From JBBAGC01 sp964491265 (GTDB taxonomy: Bacteria; Spirochaetota; UBA4802; UBA5550), in NCBI GenBank assembly GCA_964491265.1, contig CAZBFP010000008.1:62001-126000 (forward strand): a stretch of DNA of 64,000 nucleotides, given 5' to 3'. The position numbers and the translations under genes were made by a program. Positions 52,713 to 62,793 of the stretch are shown here, piece by piece (the stretch's first letter is position 1; each line of letters begins with the position of its first letter). Below the pieces are notes generated by a model that saw nothing but the letters and a program-made list of their open reading frames with translations, was not told the origin of the DNA and did not search any database.

Positions 52713-54950
52713 TTAAAAGCAGATGCTCTCTTTGTTTTTTCGTGTATTTATTTTAATACACGGTTCAAGAGGTTTATTTATAATGAGTAGCGGGACCTGA
52801 ATTTTTTTTTCATCTTCTGTTTTTACTGATATGGCAAGAGGGACAGAAAGATTATCCGGATACCTGAAGGTTCCATAAGTCTGAAAATTCATTTTATCGC
52901 TTCTTAATCCGAAACTCCTGACATAAAAGTTTGCCCCGCTCTGAAAAAATCCAAGAGACAATGAGGCTATATTCAGTTCATTAAGATTAACATCGCCAAA
53001 GCCGTTATCTGAAATAAAGCTGGATAACTTTTTCTGCTGAGATGTCCCTGAAAGATTACCATTGGTGAGTGCGATATTTACCCCCCCTCTTCCGTTCTGC
53101 ACAAAGTGCCCAACCCTGAAGGCATTTGTTTCATATGTGTAATCATAATTCAGGGTTCCCCCCCCTTTGTATGAGGCTGATGAGTCTTTCATTATTCCGG
53201 TTAAATCAATATTTGATCCTGATCCTTCAATTTTAATGTATGGATAATCCTGTCTCAATACACAGTAAATATTAGCAGAAAATTTTCCATTGTACCCCTG
53301 TAGATTGAAATAATCAGTTCTTAGAATGCCGTTATTCAGGCTTAAGTCAAGAGCAAAGTCTTTTAGATCTGCTTTACCGCTTATAAGCAGATTATCAGAT
53401 TTGATAGAAAGAGCTGCATTGTTGCTGTTAAAGAGAATCCCTTTCGGACTTCTCATAAAAGATCGTTCATCATATCCTTTTGTCAGGTCAATAAAACCAT
53501 CTTCATAAATTCCGGCTATATATTTTAACAGATATTTCTTAATAAGAGAAAGCTCAACTCTTTTTGATGTAACCGACATGGTTGTTTCTGACCTGAATGG
53601 ATTCCAGTTGTTTATTGCAATGATTGCCTCATTTCTAAAATCGGAGTTGTTTATTTTTAAATCAGATCTCAGTTCAATGTTATTCATATCAGCAGTAATT
53701 ACAGTATTGCAGTCTGATATTCTGATTATATTATTATTATCCCGTTGAGGTATGAGATTGAAATTTTTCAGAGAAAAATCGATGTTAAGGGCAAGAGGTT
53801 TATCCTCTGCAATATTATATTCCAGCCAACCATTTGCCTGCAATTTACCGTTGTATTTATGATTTTTAAATGGCGTTATCCGGTCTGATAATTTTTCAAG
53901 ATTTACTTCATTGGTAGTTAGGTTAATTGAAAAATTATTATTTTCTGTATATTCACCATGCAGTGAAGCATTCAAATATCCGTCATCAATTAAAAGTTTT
54001 TTTAATTTAATATCTTTATAATCTCTGGAGCTGTCTGCTTCGATTTTTATAGAGACGTTTTCATTTGAAATTACCTTTACCTGGGATTCAGTGTCAGAAT
54101 AGATGGAACTGAGGCTGTAAAGATCGAATTCTCCTTCTGTTTCTATACGGTCATTTTTTGTCTCTACATTAAAATCAGCTGAAAAAAAGCCGAAGTAATT
54201 AAAAGGGATCAGATTTTTTTCAGTAATGAAATCATTGAAATACTCGAGATCAATTTTTTTTAATTCAAAACCGGCTTTATATTCCATCGAGTTAAAGTCA
54301 ATAAATCCTTTTCCTGATATGTGGCCGGTAACTTTTTCCTCCTCGCCTTTGTCTGAGATCCGTCCTTTTATATTAAAATTTAATAAGCCTTTTTTGTAGC
54401 TCATGCCGGAGTTTACCCTGTGAAGGTTTACAGTTGTTCGGCCGGTTTTAAATACCTCTCTATAAATTACTTCTGCATTGGAAAAAGAAATGGAGAATTC
54501 CTTTTCATGTGATGGATGCTCATCCTTATCTTCAAGATTGATTAAGAATATTTCACCGAAAGTTTCACGGTAACCCTTCCCGGAACTCTTAATTAATGTT
54601 ATTTCGGGAGATTTTATCTTTATGCCGGATATGCGGATTTCATTTTTCAGAAGGCTCAGGAGTGAGAGATTAAGGATAACCTTTTCACTTTTTATAAGAT
54701 TAATATTGTCATTAAAATCTGTTGAGTTGGACAGATAAAAATTATACAGAATAAGATTTCCTGTACTACTGATTGAAATCCGGTCAAATTTGACAGCCTT
54801 GCTGAAATAGCTTCTGAAAACAGCATGAATTTTTTCTGCTGTGTCCTGTTCCGGCATCAGAATGATAATAGTAGTTCTAAATAACAAAAAAAGAAGAACA
54901 AATGTAATTGCCGCAGCAGATAAATATCGTTTATTTTTATTAAGCTTCAT
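52713..54950 (-). CDS. AsmA-family-like envelope protein
   Basis: A 745-residue protein with an N-terminal anchor (about 9-32) and then a long strand-rich extracytoplasmic body. Repeated patterns of the AsmA/DUF748 kind are seen: early VKFDRISISSTGNLILYNFYLSN, then LIKSEKVILNLSLLSLL and ISGIKIKSPEITLI, and a late block LTNGNLSGTSQQKKLSSFI followed by LSLGFFQSGANFYV, which resembles the conserved C-terminal AsmA region. Such proteins are bridge-like lipid-transport scaffolds between the two membranes. Family-level call only. Convergent with the cyclase. Confidence 0.78.
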   Translation of the reverse strand: MKLNKNKRYLSAAAITFVLLFLLFRTTIIILMPEQDTAEKIHAVFRSYFSKAVKFDRISISSTGNLILYNFYLSNSTDFNDNINLIKSEKVILNLSLLSLLKNEIRISGIKIKSPEITLIKSSGKGYRETFGEIFLINLEDKDEHPSHEKEFSISFSNAEVIYREVFKTGRTTVNLHRVNSGMSYKKGLLNFNIKGRISDKGEEEKVTGHISGKGFIDFNSMEYKAGFELKKIDLEYFNDFITEKNLIPFNYFGFFSADFNVETKNDRIETEGEFDLYSLSSIYSDTESQVKVISNENVSIKIEADSSRDYKDIKLKKLLIDDGYLNASLHGEYTENNNFSINLTTNEVNLEKLSDRITPFKNHKYNGKLQANGWLEYNIAEDKPLALNIDFSLKNFNLIPQRDNNNIIRISDCNTVITADMNNIELRSDLKINNSDFRNEAIIAINNWNPFRSETTMSVTSKRVELSLIKKYLLKYIAGIYEDGFIDLTKGYDERSFMRSPKGILFNSNNAALSIKSDNLLISGKADLKDFALDLSLNNGILRTDYFNLQGYNGKFSANIYCVLRQDYPYIKIEGSGSNIDLTGIMKDSSASYKGGGTLNYDYTYETNAFRVGHFVQNGRGGVNIALTNGNLSGTSQQKKLSSFISDNGFGDVNLNELNIASLSLGFFQSGANFYVRSFGLRSDKMNFQTYGTFRYPDNLSVPLAISVKTEDEKKIQVPLLIINKPLEPCIKINTRKNKESICF

Positions 54951-55095
54951 AAAAAATTTATTTACTCATAATTATATATTATATTCTTTATCTTAAGATT
55001 CCAGGAGCAGGGAGTCAAGCAATTAAAAATTGTTCCACACTACAGATTCCGGCTTAATAAGAGTCTGAATTAATATATTGCCAGGGAGAATTGAA

Positions 55096-55419
55096 ATGGA
55101 AGGAAAACAATATGTTCAGAAACTTCTGGAGGTATCACCTAAGTTTAATATTGATAAGGTACGGAATATTGATTTAAAGCAGGATCATGAGATATTCGAG
55201 GGTTCTCCAAAAAGACACCCTACAAGCGAAAATTTATTAATTCTTGTGCAAAATCCCTTTGATGAAAAAAAAATCTTCTATGAATTTTATATGGACACAA
55301 TTTCTTCCATAGAGGAAATTGGCACGCTTAGTTCTGATCAGGGTAAAAATGTCTATATGATAAGGGTTTGGGTCAGGAAAGGTAATATGGCCATCAGATC
55401 GGAAACTTTTATTGTGTAG
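55096..55419 (+). CDS. Conserved-looking protein of unknown function
   Basis: A 107-residue soluble protein without signal peptide or membrane span. It is a mixed alpha/beta fold: a helix at 3-15, VSPKFNIDKVRNIDL, then strands LLILVQNPF, KIFYEFYMDTISSIEEIGTL and VYMIRVWVRKGNMAIRSETFIV. I do not recognise the family. GGGAGA seven bases before the ATG at 55096 fixes the start; the frame upstream opens with TTG only. It lies 19 bases before the DedA gene and may be co-transcribed with it. Confidence 0.7.
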   Translation: MEGKQYVQKLLEVSPKFNIDKVRNIDLKQDHEIFEGSPKRHPTSENLLILVQNPFDEKKIFYEFYMDTISSIEEIGTLSSDQGKNVYMIRVWVRKGNMAIRSETFIV

Positions 55420-55438
55420 TTGTAAATAATGGTATAGA

Positions 55439-56044
55439 ATGGATATAATAAACTTATTATCAGTATCAATGTCGGAAAATCTTCATTTTATTTCTTTCGG
55501 CCTGCTTCTGCTTGCAGGACTTAATTTTCCTGTTTCAGAAGATCTTGTATTAATTATATCCGCATCTATTGCAGCAACAATTATTCCTGAAAATACATAT
55601 TTGATCTTTATAGGATGCTATCTTGGTGCTTACATGAGTGATATAATCGCTTATTCACTGGGACGGTACGGACTCCCCCTCCTTTTTAAAACCAATTTAT
55701 TTAACAGAAAATCTACAAGGAAAAAAATTGTACGTATTGAATCTTATTTTAATAAGTACGGGGGGAAAACATTATTTATTGGACGCTTTATCCCTTTCGG
55801 GGTAAGAAACATGCTTTTTTTAACAGCAGGGATGGTGAAATTCAATTTTTTTAAATTTCTGCTTATTGATCTTGCTGCACTTACTGTTACATCTACACTT
55901 TTATTTTACCTCGGCTTTAAATTCGGAGAAAATATTGATGTAATTATGCACTACCTGAATAACTATAAGATTGCTGTTTTTATCTCCTTTGCGCTATTTT
56001 TAATTATCTTTATTATTAAAAAGCGGTGGTTCAGGGTCAGATAA
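55439..56044 (+). CDS. DedA-family membrane protein
   Basis: A 201-residue polytopic inner-membrane protein of the DedA/SNARE-associated family, related to undecaprenyl-phosphate and phospholipid flippases. Seen: NFPVSEDLVLI re-entrant region with Glu, GAYMSDIIAYSLGRYG, and FIGRFIPFGVRNMLFLTAGMVK with the conserved Arg residues. The length is normal. No ribosome site is evident before the ATG. Confidence 0.9.
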   Translation: MDIINLLSVSMSENLHFISFGLLLLAGLNFPVSEDLVLIISASIAATIIPENTYLIFIGCYLGAYMSDIIAYSLGRYGLPLLFKTNLFNRKSTRKKIVRIESYFNKYGGKTLFIGRFIPFGVRNMLFLTAGMVKFNFFKFLLIDLAALTVTSTLLFYLGFKFGENIDVIMHYLNNYKIAVFISFALFLIIFIIKKRWFRVR

Positions 56045-56198
56045 TATTTACTTGACTAATTTTGTGAAAAGCATTCATTTTATTATTATATTTATTAAGC
56101 AATTCTGCGGTTAATGCAGATTAATATTAAAATAGAGTGATTATTCTTAAAGATATCTTTTAGTGCAATAATACATTTAAAAAAAATAAAATAATTAA

Positions 56199-57032
56199 AT
56201 GCAGAATTATAAATACCACATAATAACATTCACTTCTGTTCTGCTTTTTTCATATGCTGCTGCTTATACAGTTAATGGAATTATCAGCCAGAGCATTATT
56301 GTTATACCTGACAACAAATCTGCCGGGAAAACCAGGCCCGGAGTAAAACCGCGGGCAGAGATTCCGGGAGTTGATGCAATTGTTGAGTCTGGATTTTTCC
56401 GTATTGCATCTTTTGATGATAATAATGCGGGGAGCGCAGTACCTTCAGCAATAGATGAGCTCACACTTATCGGAACTGTAACAGGCCCGTCAAGTATTTC
56501 CATGGCTATGATTCAAAAGAGGGGTGAACCGAATGCCGGCGTTTTCAGATTATGGAAAGATGTTTACGGCTATCAGCTCATATCCATCAATAATAACTTT
56601 GTCTACCTGAAGCAGAATAATGAAAAATATAAAGTTGAACTTTACGATAAAAAAGAGAGCAGGCCTGTCTCTTCACGTGGTACTGCAGGTGGGAACCAGC
56701 CTAATGTTATCCGGTCATCATTGAGCAAAGCTGAGTTCCAGCAGAAAGTAATGACTAATATTGACAATGCCATGCAGGGGATAAGGGCCGGCCCATACAG
56801 AGAGAACGGAGTTGTTGAGGGATTTAGACTGATAAGTGTACGCCCTTTTAATATTCTATATAAATACGGCATAAGAAGCGGTGATATTATAAAAAGAATA
56901 AATGGTAAAAAGATAGACAGTACTGAAAAACTTTATACTATGTGGCAGGGGCTTACGGACGAGTCTAAAATGGTTGCCGATGTTGACAGAAACGGCCAGC
57001 TTATTACAATTGAAATAAATATTACTGATTGA
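56199..57032 (+). CDS. gspC: Type II secretion protein GspC
   Basis: A 277-residue bitopic inner-membrane protein. N-terminal span (about 7-28), a proline/basic linker, an HR domain (about 85-150, LTLIGTVTG and GVFRLWKDVYGYQLISI), a Ser/Gly linker, and a C-terminal PDZ domain (GFRLISVRPFNILYKYGIRSGDIIKRINGKKID). The HR domain contacts the secretin, and the PDZ selects substrates or stabilises. First gene of the gsp block, 15 bases before gspD. The 154-base leader is AT-rich with no certain promoter. Confidence 0.92.
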   Translation: MQNYKYHIITFTSVLLFSYAAAYTVNGIISQSIIVIPDNKSAGKTRPGVKPRAEIPGVDAIVESGFFRIASFDDNNAGSAVPSAIDELTLIGTVTGPSSISMAMIQKRGEPNAGVFRLWKDVYGYQLISINNNFVYLKQNNEKYKVELYDKKESRPVSSRGTAGGNQPNVIRSSLSKAEFQQKVMTNIDNAMQGIRAGPYRENGVVEGFRLISVRPFNILYKYGIRSGDIIKRINGKKIDSTEKLYTMWQGLTDESKMVADVDRNGQLITIEINITD

Positions 57033-57047
57033 CGGGATGACCAGTTA

Positions 57048-58796
57048 ATGAAAAGAAAAACTTCAGCTTTTCAACTTACTTTGCTAATAATTTTCTTAAG
57101 TCTGATTAATTTATCCGACTCAACTTCTCTTATTTTCCCTATGGCTGAAGGTCAGAAGGCTCCTCAGACTTTTGCACTGAATTTTAATGACGTGGAGATC
57201 TCGGAATTTATTAATGTGATGAGCCGGATTCTCGGTAAAAATATTATTCTCAGCGACAAGGTTAGAGGGAAAATTACAATCAGCTCTGCCCGTAGAGTTC
57301 CTGTGGCAGAGGCCTTTGATCTTATGAAATCCATACTTGAAGTAAAGGGCTTTGCAGTTGTTGAAACACCGAACCTTATTAAAATTGTACCTGTTAAAGA
57401 AGCTATAAAAAAAAATCTCGATGTAATTATTGATGGAGAGGGGCTTAATCTTGATAATGATGATACTCTAACTATAATTATTGATATTAACAACACAAGT
57501 GCTTCTGATATTCTAAATGTTCTTCGAACACTAAAATCCCCGGAAACAGATATTGTTTTATTTGCACCAATGAACACTCTTATCTTCAGCGGTAATGCGG
57601 GGGAAATAAACGGATTAATTAAAATCGCTACCACTCTTGATAAAAAGGCTTTAGAGGTAAAAGATCCCGATCTTTCACCCATACCGCAGGATGGGAATAT
57701 CCATGTTATTCATCTTGAAAATGCTGACGCGGTTAAGCTTGCAGATGTTCTTTCAAGAATCCCTTTTTCCCAGCATGCAAAAGTGCAGACAGACCAGGGG
57801 CAGCCTGCAGGGACAACCGGGAAGCCGGCCGGTGCAACACAGCAGAGTAATATAAAACTGTCTATAATCGCTAATAAAGAGACGAATTCTCTTATAATTA
57901 ACGCTTCTCCCGAAGAGTTCAGGGAAATATATGCGATCATAAAACAGCTCGATTCTGTGAGGCCCCAGGTACTTATTGAAGCTATGATTGTAGAGGTTAA
58001 TGCTCAATCTAACTGGGGTTTTGGAATAGACTGGAGTCTGGCTGGTCAATCGGGAAAACATCAGTTCGGAGGCGGGTCAGTAATGGGGAATGTGCCCAGT
58101 TACAGTACACCTTCCGGACTTGCAGGGAAAACACTGGCAGTCCCTCTTTCACCCGGTCAGATGTCACTTGGCTATATAAGTGATACTTCCATACTTAATT
58201 TTGCCTTATTGAATGCCAGCGGAACTGATAAAAACATTAATATACTCTCAACCCCTCACATTCTTACAATCGATAACCATGAAGCTGAAATTAATGTTGC
58301 TGAAGAGATTGCTGTCCCTACAAACAACAGAATAACCGAAGATAATACTGTATTTTATACCTTTGAGTATAAGCCTGTGGGATTAAAGCTTAAACTTACC
58401 CCGCATATTACCAGGGGTGAAAGAATAACACTGGATCTTTTTGTTGAAGTTAATTCCGTGCTCGGTTCCACTTCATTTCTTGATAGCGGAACTATTATTC
58501 CACCTGAACTGGGTAAGCGTGATATCAAGACCAAGGTTTCAATTATTGACGGTTCCACAATTGTTGTGGGTGGGCTAATGCGGAATCAGAAAATAGAAAC
58601 AGAAACCAAAGTCCCTATTCTTGGCGATATACCCCTTCTTGGCTGGTTTTTTAAAAATAAAACCAGTGAAAATTCCAAAACTAATCTTCTTATTTTTATA
58701 ACCCCCAGGGTTGTAACTGAGTCAGAAAAAATTAAGGCAATCACTGAAGAGAAACAGGCGGAGATGAAAAAAATTCAGGATAGTCAGAAGAAGTAA
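57048..58796 (+). CDS. gspD: Type II secretion secretin GspD
   Basis: A 582-residue outer-membrane secretin. A signal peptide (residues 1-25) is followed by N0 (FALNFNDVEISEFINVMSRILG), N1, N2 and N3 domains, the last including a Pro/Gly/Gln/Thr-rich loop (about 245-265), and the secretin C-domain with VLIEAMIVEV and the diagnostic PILGDIPLLGWFF. The C-terminal S-domain that binds a pilotin is short and Lys-rich. It is shorter than proteobacterial GspD (about 650). Confidence 0.97.
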   Translation: MKRKTSAFQLTLLIIFLSLINLSDSTSLIFPMAEGQKAPQTFALNFNDVEISEFINVMSRILGKNIILSDKVRGKITISSARRVPVAEAFDLMKSILEVKGFAVVETPNLIKIVPVKEAIKKNLDVIIDGEGLNLDNDDTLTIIIDINNTSASDILNVLRTLKSPETDIVLFAPMNTLIFSGNAGEINGLIKIATTLDKKALEVKDPDLSPIPQDGNIHVIHLENADAVKLADVLSRIPFSQHAKVQTDQGQPAGTTGKPAGATQQSNIKLSIIANKETNSLIINASPEEFREIYAIIKQLDSVRPQVLIEAMIVEVNAQSNWGFGIDWSLAGQSGKHQFGGGSVMGNVPSYSTPSGLAGKTLAVPLSPGQMSLGYISDTSILNFALLNASGTDKNINILSTPHILTIDNHEAEINVAEEIAVPTNNRITEDNTVFYTFEYKPVGLKLKLTPHITRGERITLDLFVEVNSVLGSTSFLDSGTIIPPELGKRDIKTKVSIIDGSTIVVGGLMRNQKIETETKVPILGDIPLLGWFFKNKTSENSKTNLLIFITPRVVTESEKIKAITEEKQAEMKKIQDSQKK

Positions 58797-58800
58797 ATTT

Positions 58801-60501
58801 ATGTCCCTGAATAAACGATCATTGATAGGAAAAATCCTTCTTGATAAGAATATTATCACCCCTGAAAAACTTCAGGAGTGTCTCATGTTCCAAAAGGGAT
58901 CGGGACTCCGGATAGGTGAAATACTGATTAAAAAAGGATATGCAGCTGAGACAGAAATCCTTGAATCCCTGGCGCTTCAGCACGGCATCAGGTTTATGCA
59001 GCATCTTGATTTTCTTGATGAAAATAGAGTTTTTAACCTCATCCCGCCCCAGTTTCTAAAAAGCAACAGGATTGTACCATTCAGGATTGAGGAGGATACA
59101 ATACTTGCTGCTGTTGATGATGTATTTGATATTCAGCCTATAGATGACCTGAGAAGAATATTTTCATCTTATAAAATTGAGCGTGTTCTTGCATCTGAAC
59201 ATGAAATCTCCAGGCTTTTAAATTCTCATTTTGAATCTATTGAATCCGCTTCTACAAAGGATGTGATAGAAGATCTTGAAGAGTCTGATTTTGAAATACT
59301 TTCAACAACAGCTGCTGAAACAACTGATCTTCTTGATATGGCAAATGAAGCCCCGATAATAAGGCTTGTTAACACCATAATCCGTCAGGCTGTTTCCGAC
59401 AGGGCAAGTGATATACACTTTGAAATCTTTGAGAAGGACCTTGTTGTCAGATTCCGTATTGACGGCATACTCTACAGAATGTTTACGCCCCCTAAGAAAT
59501 ATCAGGATGCTGTTATTTCCCGGATTAAAATTATGGCCAATTTGAATATTGCAGAGAACCGCCTTCCCCAGGACGGCAGAATACAGATTAAAATCGGCGG
59601 CAAGGAGATAGATATAAGGGTTTCTGTGCTCCCTACACATTACGGCGAGCGTATAGTCCTCAGGCTGCTGAATAAATCGGATATAGACTTCAGTCTCGAT
59701 TCTCTCGGTTTTTCCGCGGAGATGCTTAAAAAGTATGATGAACTAATAAATATTACACACGGTATTATTCTTGTTACAGGCCCCACAGGGAGCGGTAAAA
59801 GCACCACACTTTACAGTATGCTTACCCGCCTTAATAGTGAAGAGGTTAACATTCTCACAGTGGAGGATCCTATTGAGTACCAGATTTTCGGCATAGGGCA
59901 GATGCAGACAAAACCTAAGATCGGGCTTACATTTGCTTCCGGACTAAGATCAATTCTCAGGCAGGATCCCGATATTGTAATGGTTGGAGAGATAAGGGAT
60001 GCTGAAACTGCTGAAATTGCAGTGCAGTCAGCATTAACAGGCCACAGGGTTTTTTCCACTCTTCACACAAATGATGCAGCTTCAGGCGTAACCCGCCTGA
60101 TGGATATGGGAATTGAGCCCTATCTGATCACTTCCTCTGTAAATGCTTTCCTTGCCCAGCGACTTGTGAGAAAAATCTGCCCTCACTGTATTGAGTCCTA
60201 TAAACCTGACACAATTGAGCTGCAGCGGGCTGCTATTAAAAAAACAGATCTTAAAAAAGGTGTTTTATACAGAGGTAAAGGGTGTGACAAATGCCTGAAT
60301 ACCGGTTATTCCGGGAGATTAGGGATATTTGAACTTCTTCCGCTTTCTGATACCATTAAAAAAATGATTATGGAGAAAGAGGATGCCGGCAGAATTAAAG
60401 CACAGGGTGTGAAAGAAGGGATGGTTCTGCTGCTTCAGGATGGCATAGCCAAGGTAATTGATGGAGTCACTACTCTTGAAGAAGTTCTAAGGGTTAGCTG
60501 A
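58801..60501 (+). CDS. gspE: Type II secretion ATPase GspE
   Basis: A 566-residue cytoplasmic hexameric ATPase driving pseudopilus assembly. Two MshEN-like N-terminal helical units (about 1-150), then the ATPase with Walker A GPTGSGKS (327-334), Asp box, Walker B region VMVGEIRDAETAEIA, His box TGHRVFSTLHTNDA, and a C4 zinc finger (CPHC, then CDKC). The start follows gspD by four bases. Confidence 0.98.
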   Translation: MSLNKRSLIGKILLDKNIITPEKLQECLMFQKGSGLRIGEILIKKGYAAETEILESLALQHGIRFMQHLDFLDENRVFNLIPPQFLKSNRIVPFRIEEDTILAAVDDVFDIQPIDDLRRIFSSYKIERVLASEHEISRLLNSHFESIESASTKDVIEDLEESDFEILSTTAAETTDLLDMANEAPIIRLVNTIIRQAVSDRASDIHFEIFEKDLVVRFRIDGILYRMFTPPKKYQDAVISRIKIMANLNIAENRLPQDGRIQIKIGGKEIDIRVSVLPTHYGERIVLRLLNKSDIDFSLDSLGFSAEMLKKYDELINITHGIILVTGPTGSGKSTTLYSMLTRLNSEEVNILTVEDPIEYQIFGIGQMQTKPKIGLTFASGLRSILRQDPDIVMVGEIRDAETAEIAVQSALTGHRVFSTLHTNDAASGVTRLMDMGIEPYLITSSVNAFLAQRLVRKICPHCIESYKPDTIELQRAAIKKTDLKKGVLYRGKGCDKCLNTGYSGRLGIFELLPLSDTIKKMIMEKEDAGRIKAQGVKEGMVLLLQDGIAKVIDGVTTLEEVLRVS

Positions 60502-60512
60502 GGAAAGAATTT

Positions 60513-61754
60513 ATGGTTTTTTACTATAAAGGGATAAGTGCAGCGGGAAAGGAGTTTACTGATACTATTGATGCGCCCACAGAGGGGGCGGCAATAAATA
60601 AAATCCGTAAAGCAGGGAATTTTGTAGTTTTTATCCGCAGTACTGATTCAGCTGTTAAAGAAAGCAGTTCCTTGAGTATAGATAAAATCCGTGATTATAT
60701 CCTTGCAATTATAAACAGGGCTTCAGCAAAAAAACAGGTTGGTCTTTTCTCCAGGCAGCTTGGAACCCTTTTAAAGGCAGGAATGCCTTTAGTAACAGCA
60801 ATTAATGATATTATTGAACAGATCGACAACAGGGCTTTCAAAAACATAATAATCGATGTACGTGAAAAGATCGAAGAGGGGATCTCTTTTTCAAACGCCC
60901 TTGCCCGACACAGAGAAATATTTTCTGAAATGTATATAAGTATGATCCGTGTCGGCGAAAGTCTCGGTTCACTTGATGATGTAATTGAGAGACTTTCGGA
61001 AATGGAAGAGAAAAAAGTTTTTTTAAAAAACAGAATCCGGGCTGCTCTCTGGTACCCCTCTTTTATGATTGCATTTTCATCAATAATTGTAATTTTCCTT
61101 ATGGTCAATATCATACCTACAATAACAGGAATATTTGTTGATCAGAACAGGGCGCTCCCCATACCTACAAAAATTGTTATTGCAATGAGCGACTTTTTTA
61201 CAACCTTCTGGATTTTAATCCCCATTTTAATTATCCTGTCATTTTATCTATTTTCCAGATATGCTGCTACAGCAGATGGGAGAAGAAAGATTGATGAATT
61301 GAAAATGAAAATTCCCATACTAAGCAGGCTTTACAATAAGGTTCTGGTATATAGATTTACCCTGAATCTTGGTGTTCTTGTTTCCAACAAAGTTGATCTG
61401 TTAAAATCATTTGAAATTGTAAAAAAAATAGTAGATAATGTAATTGTTGAGGAGAAGATCGAGAAAGCGGCAAAGAGTATCCAGGAGGGGGTCTCCATAT
61501 CCCAGGCTTTGAAAAAGAATGATTTTCTTCCCCGCCTTGTTATAGGGATGATTGCTGCGGGTGAAGCAAGTGATAAGGTTGATCAGATGCTTCTCAATAT
61601 CGGGAAAGTTTACGAAAATGAAATCGACATGACAGTGACAAGTATAACAGGGATAATTGAACCTTTAATTATTGTTGTTATGGGTTTTTTAATAGGTGTA
61701 ATAGTTCTTTCTGTAATGATGCCTATTATGGAGATGAACCTGATTATAAATTGA
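60513..61754 (+). CDS. gspF: Type II secretion platform protein GspF
   Basis: A 413-residue polytopic inner-membrane protein with two repeated cytoplasmic helical domains and three spans (about 175-200, 225-250, 385-405). Seen: LFSRQLGTLLKAGMPLV in the first repeat, GESLGSLDDVIERLSEMEE, YRFTLNLGVLVSNKVDLL in the second, and a C-terminal EPLIIVVMGFLIGVIVLSVMMPI. It contacts GspE and anchors the pseudopilus machine. Confidence 0.96.
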   Translation: MVFYYKGISAAGKEFTDTIDAPTEGAAINKIRKAGNFVVFIRSTDSAVKESSSLSIDKIRDYILAIINRASAKKQVGLFSRQLGTLLKAGMPLVTAINDIIEQIDNRAFKNIIIDVREKIEEGISFSNALARHREIFSEMYISMIRVGESLGSLDDVIERLSEMEEKKVFLKNRIRAALWYPSFMIAFSSIIVIFLMVNIIPTITGIFVDQNRALPIPTKIVIAMSDFFTTFWILIPILIILSFYLFSRYAATADGRRKIDELKMKIPILSRLYNKVLVYRFTLNLGVLVSNKVDLLKSFEIVKKIVDNVIVEEKIEKAAKSIQEGVSISQALKKNDFLPRLVIGMIAAGEASDKVDQMLLNIGKVYENEIDMTVTSITGIIEPLIIVVMGFLIGVIVLSVMMPIMEMNLIIN

Positions 61755-61803
61755 TTGTCCCGGATGTAATGATCTGGTAATATTATAATAAAAGAGGTAA
61801 ACA

Positions 61804-62235
61804 ATGAATATGAAGATGCCAATGATAAATCTTATGAAAATTTTCAGGGATAAGAAAGGTTTTACCCTCCTGGAGCTGATGATAGTTGTTGCAATAATTG
61901 CAATAATGGCAGGATTTGCTGTTACCAGGTTTACAGGTGTACTTGATAATACCAGGGTTACTGCAGTTAAATCTGATTTCAAAACATTTGAATTCTCCCT
62001 TGAAGCATATTATATGAAGCATAGCCGCTATCCATCTACTGATGAAGGATTGATGAGTCTGGTTGAAGATGGTTTTATTCAGAAAAAAAGTGATGCACTT
62101 CTTGATCCATGGAAAAATCCCTACCAGTACAGATATCCCGGAGAGTACAGCGACAGGCCGGAAATATGGAGCCTTGGTGCTGACGGACGTGAGGGTGGTG
62201 AAGGTGTAAATGCGGAAATAAGAAGCTGGGAGTAG
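61804..62235 (+). CDS. gspG: Major pseudopilin GspG
   Basis: A 143-residue major subunit of the pseudopilus. The prepilin cleavage site lies at KKG|FTLLELMIVVA (after residue 19), giving the +1 Phe and +5 Glu. The C-terminus has the calcium-binding pattern of GspG: DPWKNPYQYRYPG, SLGADGREGGEGVNAEI and a Trp. AGAGGT five bases before the ATG. A lone TATAAT at 61784-61789, without a -35 box, could boost this gene, which is needed in excess. Confidence 0.97.
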   Translation: MNMKMPMINLMKIFRDKKGFTLLELMIVVAIIAIMAGFAVTRFTGVLDNTRVTAVKSDFKTFEFSLEAYYMKHSRYPSTDEGLMSLVEDGFIQKKSDALLDPWKNPYQYRYPGEYSDRPEIWSLGADGREGGEGVNAEIRSWE

Positions 62236-62237
62236 TA

Positions 62238-62774
62238 TTGAATTTTTCACCGGGGAATAAGGGTTTTACACTTGTTGAACTGCTTGTAGTTATTGCAATA
62301 CTTGCAGTTATGGCCCTTATTGCATTACCGAGAATATCCGGTTTTATGAATTCCCAGAGACAGGATTCAGCCTTACTTATGGCTTACCTGACAGCAGTTT
62401 CAGATGAAGCCTATATTTCCGGTGAAACGAAATATCTCTGCATTCATCTGAATATGCCCGGCGGTGAAAGTATCGATCATCTTGATAAAAATAATATTAA
62501 GCAGAACTCTTTAAGCACCTACACCCTTTCTAACGATATTTTTGAAATAAGCAGCAGAAAAGTTCTTGGTCTTCGCAGTTTTAGAAGCTCCTTTATCCTT
62601 CACCAGGTAATTTTTGAAGGTGGACGAATAGTGGAAAGGGGTAATGTACTTATCCCTTTTTATGCAGACGGGAGCAGCGAAGGTTTCATTATCAGAATAT
62701 TATCTGACGGTAAAGATATTTTTGTAAGAAAAAAAAGTATAAGCAAAACTCCGCTTATCGAAGACGTAATTTAA
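62238..62774 (+). CDS. gspH: Minor pseudopilin GspH
   Basis: A 178-residue minor pseudopilin with the prepilin motif NKG|FTLVELLVVIAIL (after residue 9). A strand-rich C-terminal domain follows, with VIFEGGRIVERGNVLIPFYADG and an FIIRIL strand as in GspH. It begins with TTG at 62238, with GGGAG five bases upstream overlapping the gspG stop codon. Two bases separate it from gspG. Identity rests on the order G-H-I-J and length. Confidence 0.88.
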   Translation: MNFSPGNKGFTLVELLVVIAILAVMALIALPRISGFMNSQRQDSALLMAYLTAVSDEAYISGETKYLCIHLNMPGGESIDHLDKNNIKQNSLSTYTLSNDIFEISSRKVLGLRSFRSSFILHQVIFEGGRIVERGNVLIPFYADGSSEGFIIRILSDGKDIFVRKKSISKTPLIEDVI

Positions 62775-62793
62775 TCCGGAGAAGTATTGCAAT

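Noticed and set aside
57164..57682. 172-codon minus-strand frame opposite gspD
   Set aside because: A shadow of conserved N0/N1 coding sequence; Leu/Ser/Ile-rich composition typical of antisense frames.
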